64,000 bases of DNA, from contig CAWEOP010000003.1 of NCBI GenBank assembly GCA_963810755.1, forward strand, positions 496,001 through 560,000, written 5' to 3'. Numbering within the stretch: position 1 is the first letter of the stretch; every line of letters begins with the position of its first letter. Below the pieces are notes generated by a model, which worked only from the letters and a program-made list of their open reading frames with translations, was not told where the DNA came from and did no database searches. This document shows, piece after piece, positions 19,616-29,717 of this stretch. This DNA comes from FEN-1219 sp963810755. Lineage in GTDB: Bacteria > Pseudomonadota > Gammaproteobacteria > Steroidobacterales > Rariloculaceae. The position numbers and the translations under genes were made by a program.

Positions 19616-20351
19616 ATGAGCCAACCGACCGCCTGCATCCTCGTCATCGGCAACGAGATCCTGTCCGGCAAGACCCAGGACGCGAACATCCAGTTCCTCG
19701 GCTTCGAGCTCGCGAAGCTCGGCATCCGGCTCGAGGAGGCGCGCGTCGTGCGCGACGTGCCCGCGGCGATCGTGCAGCACCTGAACGAATGCCGCGCGAA
19801 GTTCACCTACGTGTTCACGACGGGCGGCATCGGACCCGACGCACGACGACATCACGGCCGAGTGCGTCGCGCTCGCGTTCGGCGTCGAGCTCGTGCTCGA
19901 TCCGGACGCGGTCGAACGCTTGAAGCGCGGCGGCCGGCCGCTCAACGAGGCGCGCCTGAAGATGGCGCGCGTGCCGCGCGGCTCCGAGCTCGTCGACAAC
20001 CCGGTCAGCAACGCGCCGGGCTTTCGGATCGGCAACGTGTTCGTGTTCGCGGGCATCCCGAGCATCGCGCGTGCGATGTTCGCGAGCGCGGTCCCGATGC
20101 TCTCGAGGGGGCTACCCATCCAGTCCAGCGCAGTCGACGTGTACCTGCGCGAAGGCGATTTCGCGGAAGTGCTCGAGAACATCCAGAAGAAGTACGCGGA
20201 CGTCGAGATCGGCAGCTACCCGTTCAACCGCGACGGCCAGTACGGCGCGACGCTCGTCGCGCGCGGCACCGACAAGCCGCTGATCGCGCGCGTGGTCGCG
20301 GAGATCGTCGCGGCCATGACCGCTCTCGGCGGCGAGACCAAGACCGTCTAA
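19616..20351 (+). CDS. CinA N-terminal/MoaB-like molybdopterin-binding domain protein, frameshifted
   Basis: Stand-alone competence/damage-inducible CinA N-terminal domain (MoCF-binding fold), about 245 residues, without the C-terminal NMN amidohydrolase domain. It begins MSQPTACILVIGNEILSGKT. An extra G at 19838 breaks the motif; removing it gives GGIGPTHDDITAECVALAFG, the family signature. It continues GFRIGNVFVFAGIPSIARAM. Related stand-alone proteins have been linked to pyrophosphatase activity on nucleotide cofactors, but the role here is not certain. The start ATG lies in the same frame as the preceding gene. Convergent with ubiB, four bases apart. Confidence 0.85.
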
Positions 20352-20354
20352 CGC

Positions 20355-21974
20355 TCAGCGGCGCGGCGCGAACATCAGCGCGAAGCCCGCGACCAGCCCC
20401 ACCCACCCGAGCCAGCGCGGCTCGATGAGGCCGATCCAGAGGACGCCCGCCACGAGCAGCACCGCGCCCGAGCCCCAGAGATACAGCCGTGAATCGCGCC
20501 GCGGAGGCGGCAGCCGCCCCGCGCGCTGCTCGTCGGCGTGCCGCGTCTCGGCGCGGCGGATCGCGCGGTGCAAGAGGCGCGGCAGCAACGCGAGGTCCTC
20601 GCTGATCTCCGGCCACGCCGCGATCAACTGCTTGATCTGCGTGCGCGGGTCGCGGCGCTGCTTCATCCACTCCTCGAGCACGGGCTGCGCGGTCTTCCAC
20701 AGATCGAGCTCGGGATAGAGCAGCCGGCCGAGCCCTTCGACGGCGAGCAGCGTCTTCTGCAGCAGCACGAGCTGCGGCTGCACCTCCATGTTGAACTGCC
20801 GCGCCGTCTGGAACAGGCGCAGCAGCACGAGCCCGAACGAGATGTCCTTGAGCGGCTTGTTGAAGATCGGCTCGCAGACCGCGCGCACCGCGGCCTCGAG
20901 CTCGTCGACGCGCGTGCCGGGCGGCACCCAGCCCGAGTCGATGTGCAGCGTCGCGACGCGCCGGTAGTCGCGCTTGAAGAACGCGAGGAAATTCTCGGCC
21001 AAGTAGTGTTGATCGCGCGCGTCGAGCGTGCCGACGATCCCGAAATCGACCGCGACGTACTTCGGCTCGAGCGGATTCGTCACGTCGACGAAGATGTTGC
21101 CGGGGTGCATGTCGGCGTGGAAGAAGTTGTGCCGGAACACCTGGGTGAAGAAGATCTCGACGCCGTTTTCCGCGAGCCGGCGGATGTCCGTGCCGGCGGC
21201 CCGCAGCGCCGCGATGTCGTCGACGCGGATGCCGACGATCCGCTCCATGGTCAAGATGTTCGGCCGGCAGTAGTCCCAGTAGATCGCGGGCACATAGAGC
21301 AGATCCGAGCCCACGAAGTTACGCTTGAGCTGCGACGCGTTCGCGGCCTCGCGCATCATGTCGAGCTCGTTGAACAGCGTCTTCTCGAACTCCGCGACGA
21401 CCTCGCCCGGGTGCAGCCGCCGCGCCTCCGCCCAATACGCCTCCGCGAGCCCCGCGATCGCGTACAGCACCTCGAGGTCGCGCGCGATCAGCGCGGCTAC
21501 GTTCGGCCGCAGTACCTTGACGACGACGTCGGTGCCGTCGTGCAGCTTCGCCGTATGCACCTGCGCGATCGACGCGGCCGCGAGCGGCATGCGATCGAAA
21601 TCCGCGAACATCGTTCCGACGGGCTTACCGAACGCGCGCTCGAGCGTCTCGATCGCGAGCTCGCCGGGGAACGGCGGCACTTGGTCCTGAAGCTTCGCGA
21701 GCTCCTCTGCGACTTCGGGGGACAGGAGATCGGGCCGCACGGACAGCGCCTGGCCGAACTTCACGAAGATCGGCCCGAGCTCTTCGAGCGCGAGCCGCAG
21801 CCGGGCGCCGAGCGGCAGCGAGGTCCGGCGGCGCGGCAGGATCCGGTTGATCCACGCGATCGGCCGCAGCAGATGCGTCCGCCACACGATCTCGTCGAGG
21901 CCGTGGCGGACGAGCACGCGCTGGATCGTGAGCATCCGGAGCAGCAGCCGAATCCGGTGCGGGCTGCGGGTCAT
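20355..21974 (-). CDS. ubiB: Ubiquinone biosynthesis accessory ATPase/kinase-like protein
   Basis: Atypical kinase-fold protein needed for aerobic ubiquinone synthesis at the inner membrane. The 539-residue product has the KxGQ motif as FVKFGQALSVRPDLLSPEVA, the Ala-rich nucleotide loop AAASIAQVHTA in place of a glycine-rich loop, FFHADMHPGNIF (catalytic loop) and VDFGIVG (metal-binding DFG). Two C-terminal transmembrane helices (about 492-535) match the known membrane anchor. Its ATG overlaps the ubiJ stop by 4 bp, so ubiE-ubiJ-ubiB form one operon in the usual gammaproteobacterial order. Confidence 0.96.
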   Translation of the reverse strand: MTRSPHRIRLLLRMLTIQRVLVRHGLDEIVWRTHLLRPIAWINRILPRRRTSLPLGARLRLALEELGPIFVKFGQALSVRPDLLSPEVAEELAKLQDQVPPFPGELAIETLERAFGKPVGTMFADFDRMPLAAASIAQVHTAKLHDGTDVVVKVLRPNVAALIARDLEVLYAIAGLAEAYWAEARRLHPGEVVAEFEKTLFNELDMMREAANASQLKRNFVGSDLLYVPAIYWDYCRPNILTMERIVGIRVDDIAALRAAGTDIRRLAENGVEIFFTQVFRHNFFHADMHPGNIFVDVTNPLEPKYVAVDFGIVGTLDARDQHYLAENFLAFFKRDYRRVATLHIDSGWVPPGTRVDELEAAVRAVCEPIFNKPLKDISFGLVLLRLFQTARQFNMEVQPQLVLLQKTLLAVEGLGRLLYPELDLWKTAQPVLEEWMKQRRDPRTQIKQLIAAWPEISEDLALLPRLLHRAIRRAETRHADEQRAGRLPPPRRDSRLYLWGSGAVLLVAGVLWIGLIEPRWLGWVGLVAGFALMFAPRR

Positions 21975-22687
21975 GCGCGCTTCGGGTTGAGCTTGGGGCG
22001 TTCGAGCCGCGCGAGCCGCGCGGCCGCGCGCTCGACATCGTCGCGCAGCCGCTCGACGTCGGAATAGAACGCCTGCGCCTCGAGCTCCGCCGGCAGCACG
22101 CGGCTCTCTTCCTGCAGGAACTCGGCCGTGTTCATCCGGAACGCCGTGGCCGCGCGCAGGAGCCAGCCGCCCGCATCGCGCGCGGCGCGCGCAAGCGCGT
22201 GCGCAGGCACGTCGCCGATCGAGCGCGCGAGCGCGTCCTCGAGGTCGGGCCGCGCGTGCTTCAGCAGCGCCGCGAACCGCTCGGCCACCTCCGGCGATCC
22301 CGAGAGCTCGGCGCTCGTGCCCTTGAGGCTCGTGACGTCGGCCGCGCGCGCGAGACGCAGCAGGTCGAGCGGCGTCGCCCGCAGCGTCGCGCTCGCGGTG
22401 ATCCGCTGCGGGTCGACGAGCTCCGGCTCGACGACGACACGCTCGCCCTGCGCGCGCAGCACGCAGCGAACCCCGAGCCCAAGCACTTCGATCGCGAAGC
22501 TTTCGCCGTCGAGCCCCGCGAGCACGTCCGCGGCCGTGGTCGATGCCGCTATCTCGTCATTTAGGGCTCGATTCAGCGCGCGCTCGAGCAACGCGCCGAG
22601 CTCGCGCGCCATCGTCGATGCGAGCGGGGGCAGGCCTTCGTCCGAGGCGCGCGAAGGCTCCGGCGTTGGTGGCGAAGATCGCGTCAT
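21971..22687 (-). CDS. ubiJ: Ubiquinone biosynthesis accessory factor with SCP2 domain
   Basis: Lipid-binding SCP2-type protein that, with UbiK, organises the soluble ubiquinone synthesis complex. The 238-residue product is slightly long for UbiJ (about 200) because of a Pro/Ser-rich N-terminal extension; an internal Met (ASTMARELGALLERALN) could be the real start. The C-terminus is a charged coiled coil (VERLRDDVERAAARLARLE), as in known UbiJ. Position between ubiE and ubiB supports the call more strongly than sequence alone. Confidence 0.88.
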   Translation of the reverse strand: MTRSSPPTPEPSRASDEGLPPLASTMARELGALLERALNRALNDEIAASTTAADVLAGLDGESFAIEVLGLGVRCVLRAQGERVVVEPELVDPQRITASATLRATPLDLLRLARAADVTSLKGTSAELSGSPEVAERFAALLKHARPDLEDALARSIGDVPAHALARAARDAGGWLLRAATAFRMNTAEFLQEESRVLPAELEAQAFYSDVERLRDDVERAAARLARLERPKLNPKRA

Positions 22688-22697
22688 CGAATGGGGG

Positions 22698-23462
22698 CTA
22701 GAGCCGGAAGCCGACGTGCAGCGCGACGATCCCGGCCGTCAAGTTGTAGTACTCGCAGCGCTCGAAGCCCGCACGTTCCATCATGGCTTTCAGCGTTTCT
22801 TGATCGGGGTGACGGCGGATCGACTCGGCGAGATAACGGTAGCTCGCCGAGTCGTTCGCGAGCAACCCGCCGAGCCGCGGCAAAACCTGCATCGAGTAGA
22901 GCTCATATAGCGGCCCGAGCGGACCCAGGTGCGCCTTCGAAAACTCGAGGATGAGCAGTCGTCCGCCGGGCTTCAGCACGCGGAGCAGGGACGCCAGCGA
23001 CTTGTCCTTGTCCGTGACGTTGCGCAGCCCAAAGCCGATCGTCACGCAGTGGAACGACGAATCCGCGAACGGCAGCGCTTCCGCGTCCGCAAGCACGCAG
23101 TCGACATTGCCCGCGTGACCCGCGTCTAGAAGGCGGTCGCGGCCCTCCGCGAGCATCTTCGCGTTGATGTCGGTGACGACGACGCGGCCGGCTCGGCCGA
23201 CCTGGCGCGCCATCCCGATGCTCAAATCCCCGCTGCCCGCGGCCACGTCGAGCGCGCTCTGCCCGCTCCGCAAGGCCGTCTTCGCGAGCGTGAAGCGCTT
23301 CCAGAGGCGGTGCAGCCCGCCCGACATGACGTCGTTCATCAGGTCGTAGCGCGGCGCGACGGAGTCGAATACGCCGCGGACTCTGTCTTTCTTCTCGGCC
23401 CACGGCACGTGCTCGTAGCCGAAATCCGCGAGCGGCCCGGGCGCCTCATTTCGATCGGTCAT
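22698..23462 (-). CDS. ubiE: Ubiquinone/menaquinone C-methyltransferase
   Basis: SAM-dependent C-methyltransferase of ubiquinone (and menaquinone) synthesis. The 254-residue product has the family start FGYEHVPWAEKKDRVRGVFD, then VAPRYDLMNDVMSGGLHRLW. The SAM motif is ALDVAAGSGDLSIGMA, and GFGLRNVTDKDKSLASLLRV and GGRLLILEFSK follow. It is the first gene of the ubiE-ubiJ-ubiB operon and diverges from the pirin gene. Confidence 0.97.
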   Translation of the reverse strand: MTDRNEAPGPLADFGYEHVPWAEKKDRVRGVFDSVAPRYDLMNDVMSGGLHRLWKRFTLAKTALRSGQSALDVAAGSGDLSIGMARQVGRAGRVVVTDINAKMLAEGRDRLLDAGHAGNVDCVLADAEALPFADSSFHCVTIGFGLRNVTDKDKSLASLLRVLKPGGRLLILEFSKAHLGPLGPLYELYSMQVLPRLGGLLANDSASYRYLAESIRRHPDQETLKAMMERAGFERCEYYNLTAGIVALHVGFRL

Positions 23463-23640
23463 CGAGCTGCCTTACCGACGGTGCACCAAGGCCGAGAGTA
23501 TACCGTTGCGGCCGGCGCCCGTGGCCGAGACCGAACCGGCGCAGCGCGGCGCGCGACTCCTAGTCATCGGCACGAGCGTTCGGAGGGTGCTAGCCGAGAT
23601 CCTCGGGCCGGGCGTACGCTCGACGCTTCGAGGAGGCAAC

Positions 23641-24340
23641 ATGATCGCGATCAGACCTGCCGCGCAGCGCGGCCACGCGGAGCACGGCTGGCTCGACAGC
23701 CGCCACACGTTCTCGTTCGCGGACTACCACGACGATCGGTACATGGGCTTCGGACCGTTGCGGGTGATCAACGAGGATCGGGTGCAGCCGGGCCAGGGCT
23801 TCGGAACGCATAGCCATCGGGACATGGAGATCATCTCCTACGTTCTCGAAGGCGCGCTCGAGCACAAGGACAGCCTCGGCAACGGCTCGGTGATCAGGCC
23901 GGGGCACGTTCAACGGATGTCGGCCGGCACCGGCGTGCGCCACAGCGAGTTCAATCCCTCGCGCGACGACGTCGTGCATTTTCTCCAGATCTGGATCGTG
24001 CCCGAACGCCGCGACATCGCGCCCGGTTATGAGGAGCGCGTGTTCGGTGACCAAGAGAAGCGGGGACGGCTCAAGTTGATCGGTTCGCACGAGGGCCGCG
24101 AGGGCTCCGTCGTCATACATCAGGACGTCGACCTATACGCGGCCGTCCTCGCTCCGGGCGAGCAGGTGACGCACGCGCAGCGGCCCGGCCGCCGCACGTG
24201 GATTCAAGTCGCGCGCGGCGCCGTCGAGGTGAACGGGCTCGCGCTCGCGGCGGGCGACGGCGCTGCATCGACCAGCGAGCGCGACGCTCACGATCCGCGG
24301 CACCGCCGACGCCGAGATCCTGCTGTTCGACATGCTGTGA
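23641..24340 (+). CDS. Pirin family protein (bicupin), frameshifted near its C-terminus
   Basis: About 232-residue YhhW-type pirin. The N-terminal cupin keeps the metal ligands: RHTFSFADYHD, FGTHSHRDMEIISYVLEGALEH (His pair and Glu/His) and MSAGTGVRHSEFN. Relatives show quercetin 2,3-dioxygenase activity in vitro; the physiological substrate is unknown. The frame slips at about 24283 (extra G after CGC) and continues TLTIRGTADAEILLFDML to a TGA. GAGGAGG lies 5 nt before the ATG, a strong ribosome site. Convergent with the MacB-like permease gene. Confidence 0.88.
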
Positions 24341-24361
24341 CGCGCGCGTCGACTCGGGGCC

Positions 24362-25646
24362 TCACTCGTAACGCAGCGAGCTGATCGGATCGAGATTCGC
24401 GGCTTTCGCGGCCGGCAGGATGCCGAAGCCGATGCCGACCGCGGCGGAGAAACCGAGCGCGAGCGCCACGGCCCACCACGGCGTGTGCGCGGGCGGGAAT
24501 CCCGGGATCAGCGACGCGGCGAGCGCACCGATGCCGTAGCCGAGCACGAGCCCCGTGAGCCCGCCGAGCAGGCACAGCACGAGCGCCTCGAGCAGGAATT
24601 GCAGAAGGATGTGATGTCTTTTTGCACCAATGGCCTTGCAGATGCCGATCTCGCGCGTCCGCTCCGTGACCGACACGAGCATGATGTTCATGATGCCGAT
24701 GCCGCCGACGAGCAGCGAGATGCCGACGAGCCCCGTCATCACGATCGTGACCGTGGTCAGGATCGAGTCGAACGTCTCCTGAACCTGCTCGGCGGTCTGG
24801 ATCCGGAAATCGTCCTCGTCGTCCGGCCTGAGATCGTGCGCGCTGCGCAGCAGGCGCGTGATCGTCTGCCTGACGTTCTCGAGGTCGCGCAGGTCGACGA
24901 GCGTGAGCTGAATCTGGATGTCGGGCCGGCGCTGATTGCCCTGCAGGCTCGTCATCGTGCTGTAGGGAATCATCACGCGATTGTCGAGGCTCTGACCGAG
25001 GATCTCGCCTTTCGGCTCGAGCAGCCCGATCACCTTGATCCACTCGCCGTTGATCTGCACGAACTCGCCGACCGGGTTTTCGGGCATCGAGAGATCGTCG
25101 CGCACCTTCTCGCCGATCGCGGCGACACGACGGCGCGTCACGTTGTCGCTGTCGGACAAGAATCGGCCGCGCTGCGAGAAATACTGCGCGACGTCTTGAA
25201 ACGTGTACGTCGTGCCGAGCACCTGCGAGGTCGTGGTCTGCGAGCCGTAGCGGATCTGGCCTTGGCCGTTCGGTGTGAACATGATCGGCGTGATCGACGC
25301 GATTCCGTCCACACGAAACCGGATGAGATCGAGATCCTCGTCCGTGAGCCGCGCGCGGCGTCCTTGCAGCGCGTCCTCGAGCGCGGTGTACGACGCCACC
25401 GTGACGCTATTGCTACCGAGCCCTTCGAACTGCTGGCCGATCGTGAAGCTCAAGCCCTGGATGATCGACACCATCGCGATCACGGACGCGACGCCGATCA
25501 CGATGCCGAGCGTGGTGAGGAAGCTGCGGAACGCGTGCGCCTGAATCGAGCCGAGCGCCGCTCGCGCGCCTTCGGTGGCGGCGAACCACACCGAGACGCG
25601 CGCGCCGGCGCTCCGCCGCGCGCCCGCGCGCTTGGCCGACGCGGCG

Positions 25647-25663
<17 letters not shown>
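24362..25663 (-). CDS. MacB-type ABC transporter permease
   Basis: Inner-membrane permease of a tripartite MacAB-like efflux or lipoprotein-type exporter. The 433-residue product has the FtsX/MacB layout: one N-terminal helix (SFLTTLGIVIGVASVIAMVSI, about 47-67), a large periplasmic MacB core domain, and three C-terminal helices. Family segments include GGIGIMNIMLVSVTERTREI and GILPAAKAANLDPISSLRYE. It lacks a fused ATPase; that is the next gene upstream, which it overlaps by 17 bp. Substrate unknown. Confidence 0.93.
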
Positions 25664-26351
<688 letters not shown>

Positions 26352-26354
26352 GGC

Positions 26355-27530
26355 TCAGCGCCCGTCTTTCTTGATCGTGACGCCGTCGCCGTCCTTGAGC
26401 GCGCGCAGCACGCGATCGGGCCCGATGATCACGGAGTCCCCCGCCGCGAGCCCGCTCGCGATCTCTTGATACGTGTCGTCGGAGAGTCCGACCTCGACCG
26501 CGACGCGCTTCGCGGTGCCGGCGCGGTCGACGAACGCGTAGCGGCGCGTCTCGTTGCGCGTCATGTCCTCCTCGACACGAATCGCCTGGATCGGCACGGC
26601 GAGCACGTTGTCGCGCGACGCCGCGAAGATCTCGGCGCGGCACGACATGCCCGGGCGCAGCGTGATCTGCGCGCGGTCGAGCAGTTTTATCTTCACCGCG
26701 AAGCTCAGGCCCTGCTGGCCCTCCGCGACCTTCGCGGACACCGCGATCGACGTCACCTCGCCGTCGACGGGCTTGTCGGGGTAAGCGATCGCGTAGATGC
26801 GCGCGCGCTGCCCCGGAGCGATGTTCGCGATGTCGGCCTCGTCGACGTTGACCTCCGTGAGGATGCTGTCCGGGTTCGCGATCGTCATCAGCGTCGAGCC
26901 CGGAATGTTCGTCGTGCTCGAGATCGCCATCTCGCCGACCTTGATGTCGAGCGACGTGATCGTGCCCTCGATCGGCGCGTAGACGCTCGTCTTCGCGAGC
27001 CGATCCTTCGCCTGGTCGAGCTGGGCGCGCACTTGCGACAGCGTCTCGCGGCTCGAGCGCAGGTCGACCTCGGCGATCTCGAGGGTGTTGGTGGCCGTCG
27101 TGAACTTGTCCTCGTCGATGAGGCCGCGCTCGTGCATCGCTTTCGTGCGGTCGAATTGCGTGCGCAGATTCGCGACCTGCAGCTGCTGGCGCTGGATCGC
27201 GATCTCCTGGACACGCGCGGCGGCCTCGTTCTGCTCGACGGCCGCGCGCAGACGCTGGTCGTCGATCTTGAGCACGAGCTGGCCCTTCGTGACGTGCTCG
27301 CCCTCGGCCACGAAGATCTGCGTAACGCGGCCGATCTCCTCGGTCGTGAGCTTCACTTGCTGCTCGTGGACGAGGCGGCCCGACGCGAGCACCGACGCCT
27401 CGATCGAGCGCGCGGCGAGCGGCTCGACCTCGACCTCGACGGTGACGCCGCGCCCGAAGCGCGCCTGCAGCAGCGGAATCGCGATCACGACGATTACGAT
27501 CCCGAGGATGATCAGGACTCGCCTGTTCAT
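26355..27530 (-). CDS. HlyD/MacA-type periplasmic membrane fusion protein
   Basis: Periplasmic adaptor linking the ABC permease to an outer-membrane channel. The 391-residue product has an N-terminal membrane anchor (VLIILGIVIVVIAIPLL, 5-21), a lipoyl/barrel-sandwich start (EEIGRVTQIFVAEGEHVTKGQ), and a long coiled-coil hairpin (about 95-190, with RAAVEQNEAAARVQEIAIQR). YAPIEGTITSLDIKVGEMA returns to the lipoyl domain, followed by a beta-barrel. No outer-membrane factor gene is nearby, so a shared TolC-like channel is likely. Confidence 0.93.
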   Translation of the reverse strand: MNRRVLIILGIVIVVIAIPLLQARFGRGVTVEVEVEPLAARSIEASVLASGRLVHEQQVKLTTEEIGRVTQIFVAEGEHVTKGQLVLKIDDQRLRAAVEQNEAAARVQEIAIQRQQLQVANLRTQFDRTKAMHERGLIDEDKFTTATNTLEIAEVDLRSSRETLSQVRAQLDQAKDRLAKTSVYAPIEGTITSLDIKVGEMAISSTTNIPGSTLMTIANPDSILTEVNVDEADIANIAPGQRARIYAIAYPDKPVDGEVTSIAVSAKVAEGQQGLSFAVKIKLLDRAQITLRPGMSCRAEIFAASRDNVLAVPIQAIRVEEDMTRNETRRYAFVDRAGTAKRVAVEVGLSDDTYQEIASGLAAGDSVIIGPDRVLRALKDGDGVTIKKDGR

Positions 27531-27540
27531 GGACCGACCT

Positions 27541-28251
27541 CTACCGCAGGGCGAAAAGCGCCGCGATCACGACGATCAGAGCGAGCGGCCCGAGGACGAT
27601 GGCGACGCTCTTGACGAAGGACTTGCCCGTCCACTGCTGATAGCCGATCGCGGACAGAGCGAGTGACCAGATCGTGAAGAGGTCGAGCCCGAGCAAGATG
27701 CGCGACATGACCGGCGTCGCCGCCGTTCGCTCGATCGCGAGCAGGTTGCCGAACGCGAGCGGGTTGATCGCGTCTTGGAGCATGAACCGGGCGTCTTGGA
27801 TGCTCAGGTTCACGAGCGTGGCGGCTAGGCCGAACACGGCCGGCAGCGTGCACCACCAGACGAACGCGAACCACTGCTTGAGCTTCACGCCGTCGTGCGA
27901 CACGAACGACACGATCGTGTAGTAGAGCGCCACGAGGAATAGCACGAGCGAAATAATGAGCGTCGTGCTGACCGCGCTGATCGCGCCGTAGACGGCTGGC
28001 GAAATGCTCGCGGCCGCGGTCGCGGCTTGCTCGCGCTGTGCTTCCGTGAGCGCCGGGTTCGAAGCGAGCTGGGCGTCCATGAACCAGCCCAGATCCACGG
28101 AGTTGACGTACACGACGTTCACCGCGGCGTAGCCGCCGAGCAGCAAGAGCAGCGGCAGCCACACGCGCGGCCGTTCTTTGAGCGCGGAGAAAGCCGCGCT
28201 CGGTGCCGTGAAGATGTTCATGGCGATCGCGAGCGCTCCGCTCTCGGCCAT
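27541..28251 (-). CDS. YIP1 family integral membrane protein
   Basis: The 236-residue product begins MAESGALAIAMNIFTAPSAA, the typical YIP1-family start (a short segment naming an amphipathic 'IFTAP' region before five helices). Transmembrane segments lie at about 30-50, 85-115, 128-150, 170-190 and 210-232. The start at 28251 was chosen over a longer frame because AGGGGG lies 6-11 nt upstream. It is 10 nt before the membrane fusion protein gene, so it is probably the first gene of the efflux operon. Function unknown. Confidence 0.85.
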   Translation of the reverse strand: MAESGALAIAMNIFTAPSAAFSALKERPRVWLPLLLLLGGYAAVNVVYVNSVDLGWFMDAQLASNPALTEAQREQAATAAASISPAVYGAISAVSTTLIISLVLFLVALYYTIVSFVSHDGVKLKQWFAFVWWCTLPAVFGLAATLVNLSIQDARFMLQDAINPLAFGNLLAIERTAATPVMSRILLGLDLFTIWSLALSAIGYQQWTGKSFVKSVAIVLGPLALIVVIAALFALR

Positions 28252-28296
28252 GGAGACCCCCTGATGTTTCGAATTTGGGATTGCTTTCGCGCCAGG

Positions 28297-28302
28297 ATTA
28301 TA
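28297..28302 (-). promoter_or_regulatory. Candidate -10 box of the YIP1-efflux operon
   Basis: A perfect TATAAT on the minus strand, about 46 bp before the YIP1 start. No good -35 hexamer is seen at the right distance, so the box may rely on an activator. Confidence 0.4.
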
Positions 28303-28492
28303 CACACGCATTCTGGAGACTCACGCCGCGTCAGGGTCAAGCTCGCGCCGCGGCGGCGGCCCGGCGTGAACGTGGCGGCATGCCCGTCTCCGTGCCGGGA
28401 AGGACGGCACTACGCGCCCGAACGTTACCGCGGGCGATGCCACCGAATTACAATCGTCCGAGCTCCATTAGATGCGCCGGTCTCATATCTAG

Positions 28493-29302
28493 ATGCAACT
28501 CCATCTCTATCACCACGGTTCGTCCGCGTGCGCTGCGAAAGTTCGTTTCGCACTGGGCGAAAAGCGGCTGCCGTGGACCGGCCACTACGTCGATATCCTG
28601 CGCGGCGAGCAGTTCCGTCCCGAGTTCCTGAAGCTCAATCCGAAGGCCGTAGTGCCCGTGCTGATCCACGACGGCGCGGTGATCACGGAGTCAACCGTGA
28701 TCTGCGAGTACCTGGAAGAGGTGTTTCCAGAGCAGCCGATCTATCCCCGCGCGCCGCTCGAGCGCGCCGCGGTGCGGGTCTGGACGAAAGCCGTGGACGA
28801 GGAGCTTCATCCCGCATGCTCGGCGCTGACCTACGTCGTGTCGCATCGCCACACGATCTTGCGGAGCGGCGCCGGCAGCTTCGCGGACTTTCTAAAACGA
28901 GCCGGCACGGACGGCATCGCGGCGCGCACGCAGAAATGGGAGTGGATCCAGCACGGGCTCGCGGCGCCGGGCGCGGCGGACAAGATCGCGCTGTATGACG
29001 GCTATCTAGCGAAGATGGAGGACGCGCTCGCGGCGTCCGAATGGCTCGTCGCGGGCCGCTTTTCGATGGCGGACGTCGCGATGGCGCCGTACGTGAATCG
29101 CCTCGCGGCCCTGTCGCTGCACGGGCTCTGGGAGAACGGCCGGCGGCCGCGCGTCGCGAGCTGGTTCGAGCGTGTGCGCTCGCGGCCCGCGTTCAAGCCC
29201 GCGTTCGTGGAATGGATGCCGCCGGACCTCACGGCCGAGATGGCTGCGAACGGCGCGCGGTCGTGGCCCGAGATCGCGAGGTTGCTGAAGGTGGTCGAAT
29301 AG
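28493..29302 (+). CDS. Glutathione S-transferase family protein
   Basis: The 269-residue product has a thioredoxin-fold N-terminus (MQLHLYHHGSSACAAKVRFA) with SSAC at the catalytic position, and the cis-Pro/glutathione-binding part AVVPVLIHDGAVITESTVIC. The C-terminal helical domain contains GRFSMADVAMAPYVNRL. A Ser/Cys near residue 10-13 is the likely active residue. Length is above the usual 200-230 because of a longer helical domain. Substrate unknown. No operon partner on this strand. Confidence 0.9.
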   Translation: MQLHLYHHGSSACAAKVRFALGEKRLPWTGHYVDILRGEQFRPEFLKLNPKAVVPVLIHDGAVITESTVICEYLEEVFPEQPIYPRAPLERAAVRVWTKAVDEELHPACSALTYVVSHRHTILRSGAGSFADFLKRAGTDGIAARTQKWEWIQHGLAAPGAADKIALYDGYLAKMEDALAASEWLVAGRFSMADVAMAPYVNRLAALSLHGLWENGRRPRVASWFERVRSRPAFKPAFVEWMPPDLTAEMAANGARSWPEIARLLKVVE

Positions 29303-29325
29303 CGCGCGCCTCTCGCCGCGCGTCG

Positions 29326-29706
29326 TCATTCGGCGGCGGGAACCTTGCGGGTCTTGCCCGCCGCCGCGAGCCGCTCGAGATAGCGGCGCCACTTGGCGTC
29401 GTGTTCACTGCAGAGCTCGTACAGCACTGCCCAGGTATAGAGGCCCGTGTTGTGCCCGTCGTCGAACACGAGCCGCACGGCGTAGCGGCCGATGGGCTCG
29501 ATCTGCTTGATGCCGACGGTCTCTTTGTCCGTGACGAGGACGCCTTCGCCGGCCGCGTGCCCCTTCACCTCGGCGGACGGCGAGTGGACGCGCAGGTACT
29601 CGGCCGAGAGCCGCGCGGCCATACCGTTGTCGAACCGCACTTCGAGCTCGCGCGAGCGCTTGTGGTACTTGATGTCCGTCGGCGCTTGGATTTCGAGTTC
29701 GGCCAT
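29326..29706 (-). CDS. DUF971 (GBBH-like N-terminal) domain protein
   Basis: The 126-residue product, MAELEIQAPTDIKYHKRSRE onward, matches the DUF971 family related to the N-terminal zinc-binding domain of gamma-butyrobetaine hydroxylase. LRVHSPSAEVKGH and IEPIGRYAVRLVFDDGHNTGLY, then TWAVLYELC, are the conserved parts. It lies 11 nt downstream of hslU, a common gammaproteobacterial arrangement. Function unproven; links to iron-sulfur metabolism have been proposed for relatives. Confidence 0.9.
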   Translation of the reverse strand: MAELEIQAPTDIKYHKRSRELEVRFDNGMAARLSAEYLRVHSPSAEVKGHAAGEGVLVTDKETVGIKQIEPIGRYAVRLVFDDGHNTGLYTWAVLYELCSEHDAKWRRYLERLAAAGKTRKVPAAE

Positions 29707-29717
29707 TGGTCGGCGTT

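Noticed and set aside
20538..22067. Plus-strand frame of 509 codons across ubiB and ubiJ
   Set aside because: Translation is an Arg/Asp/Glu/Leu-rich shadow with no motif; ubiB is obvious on the minus strand.
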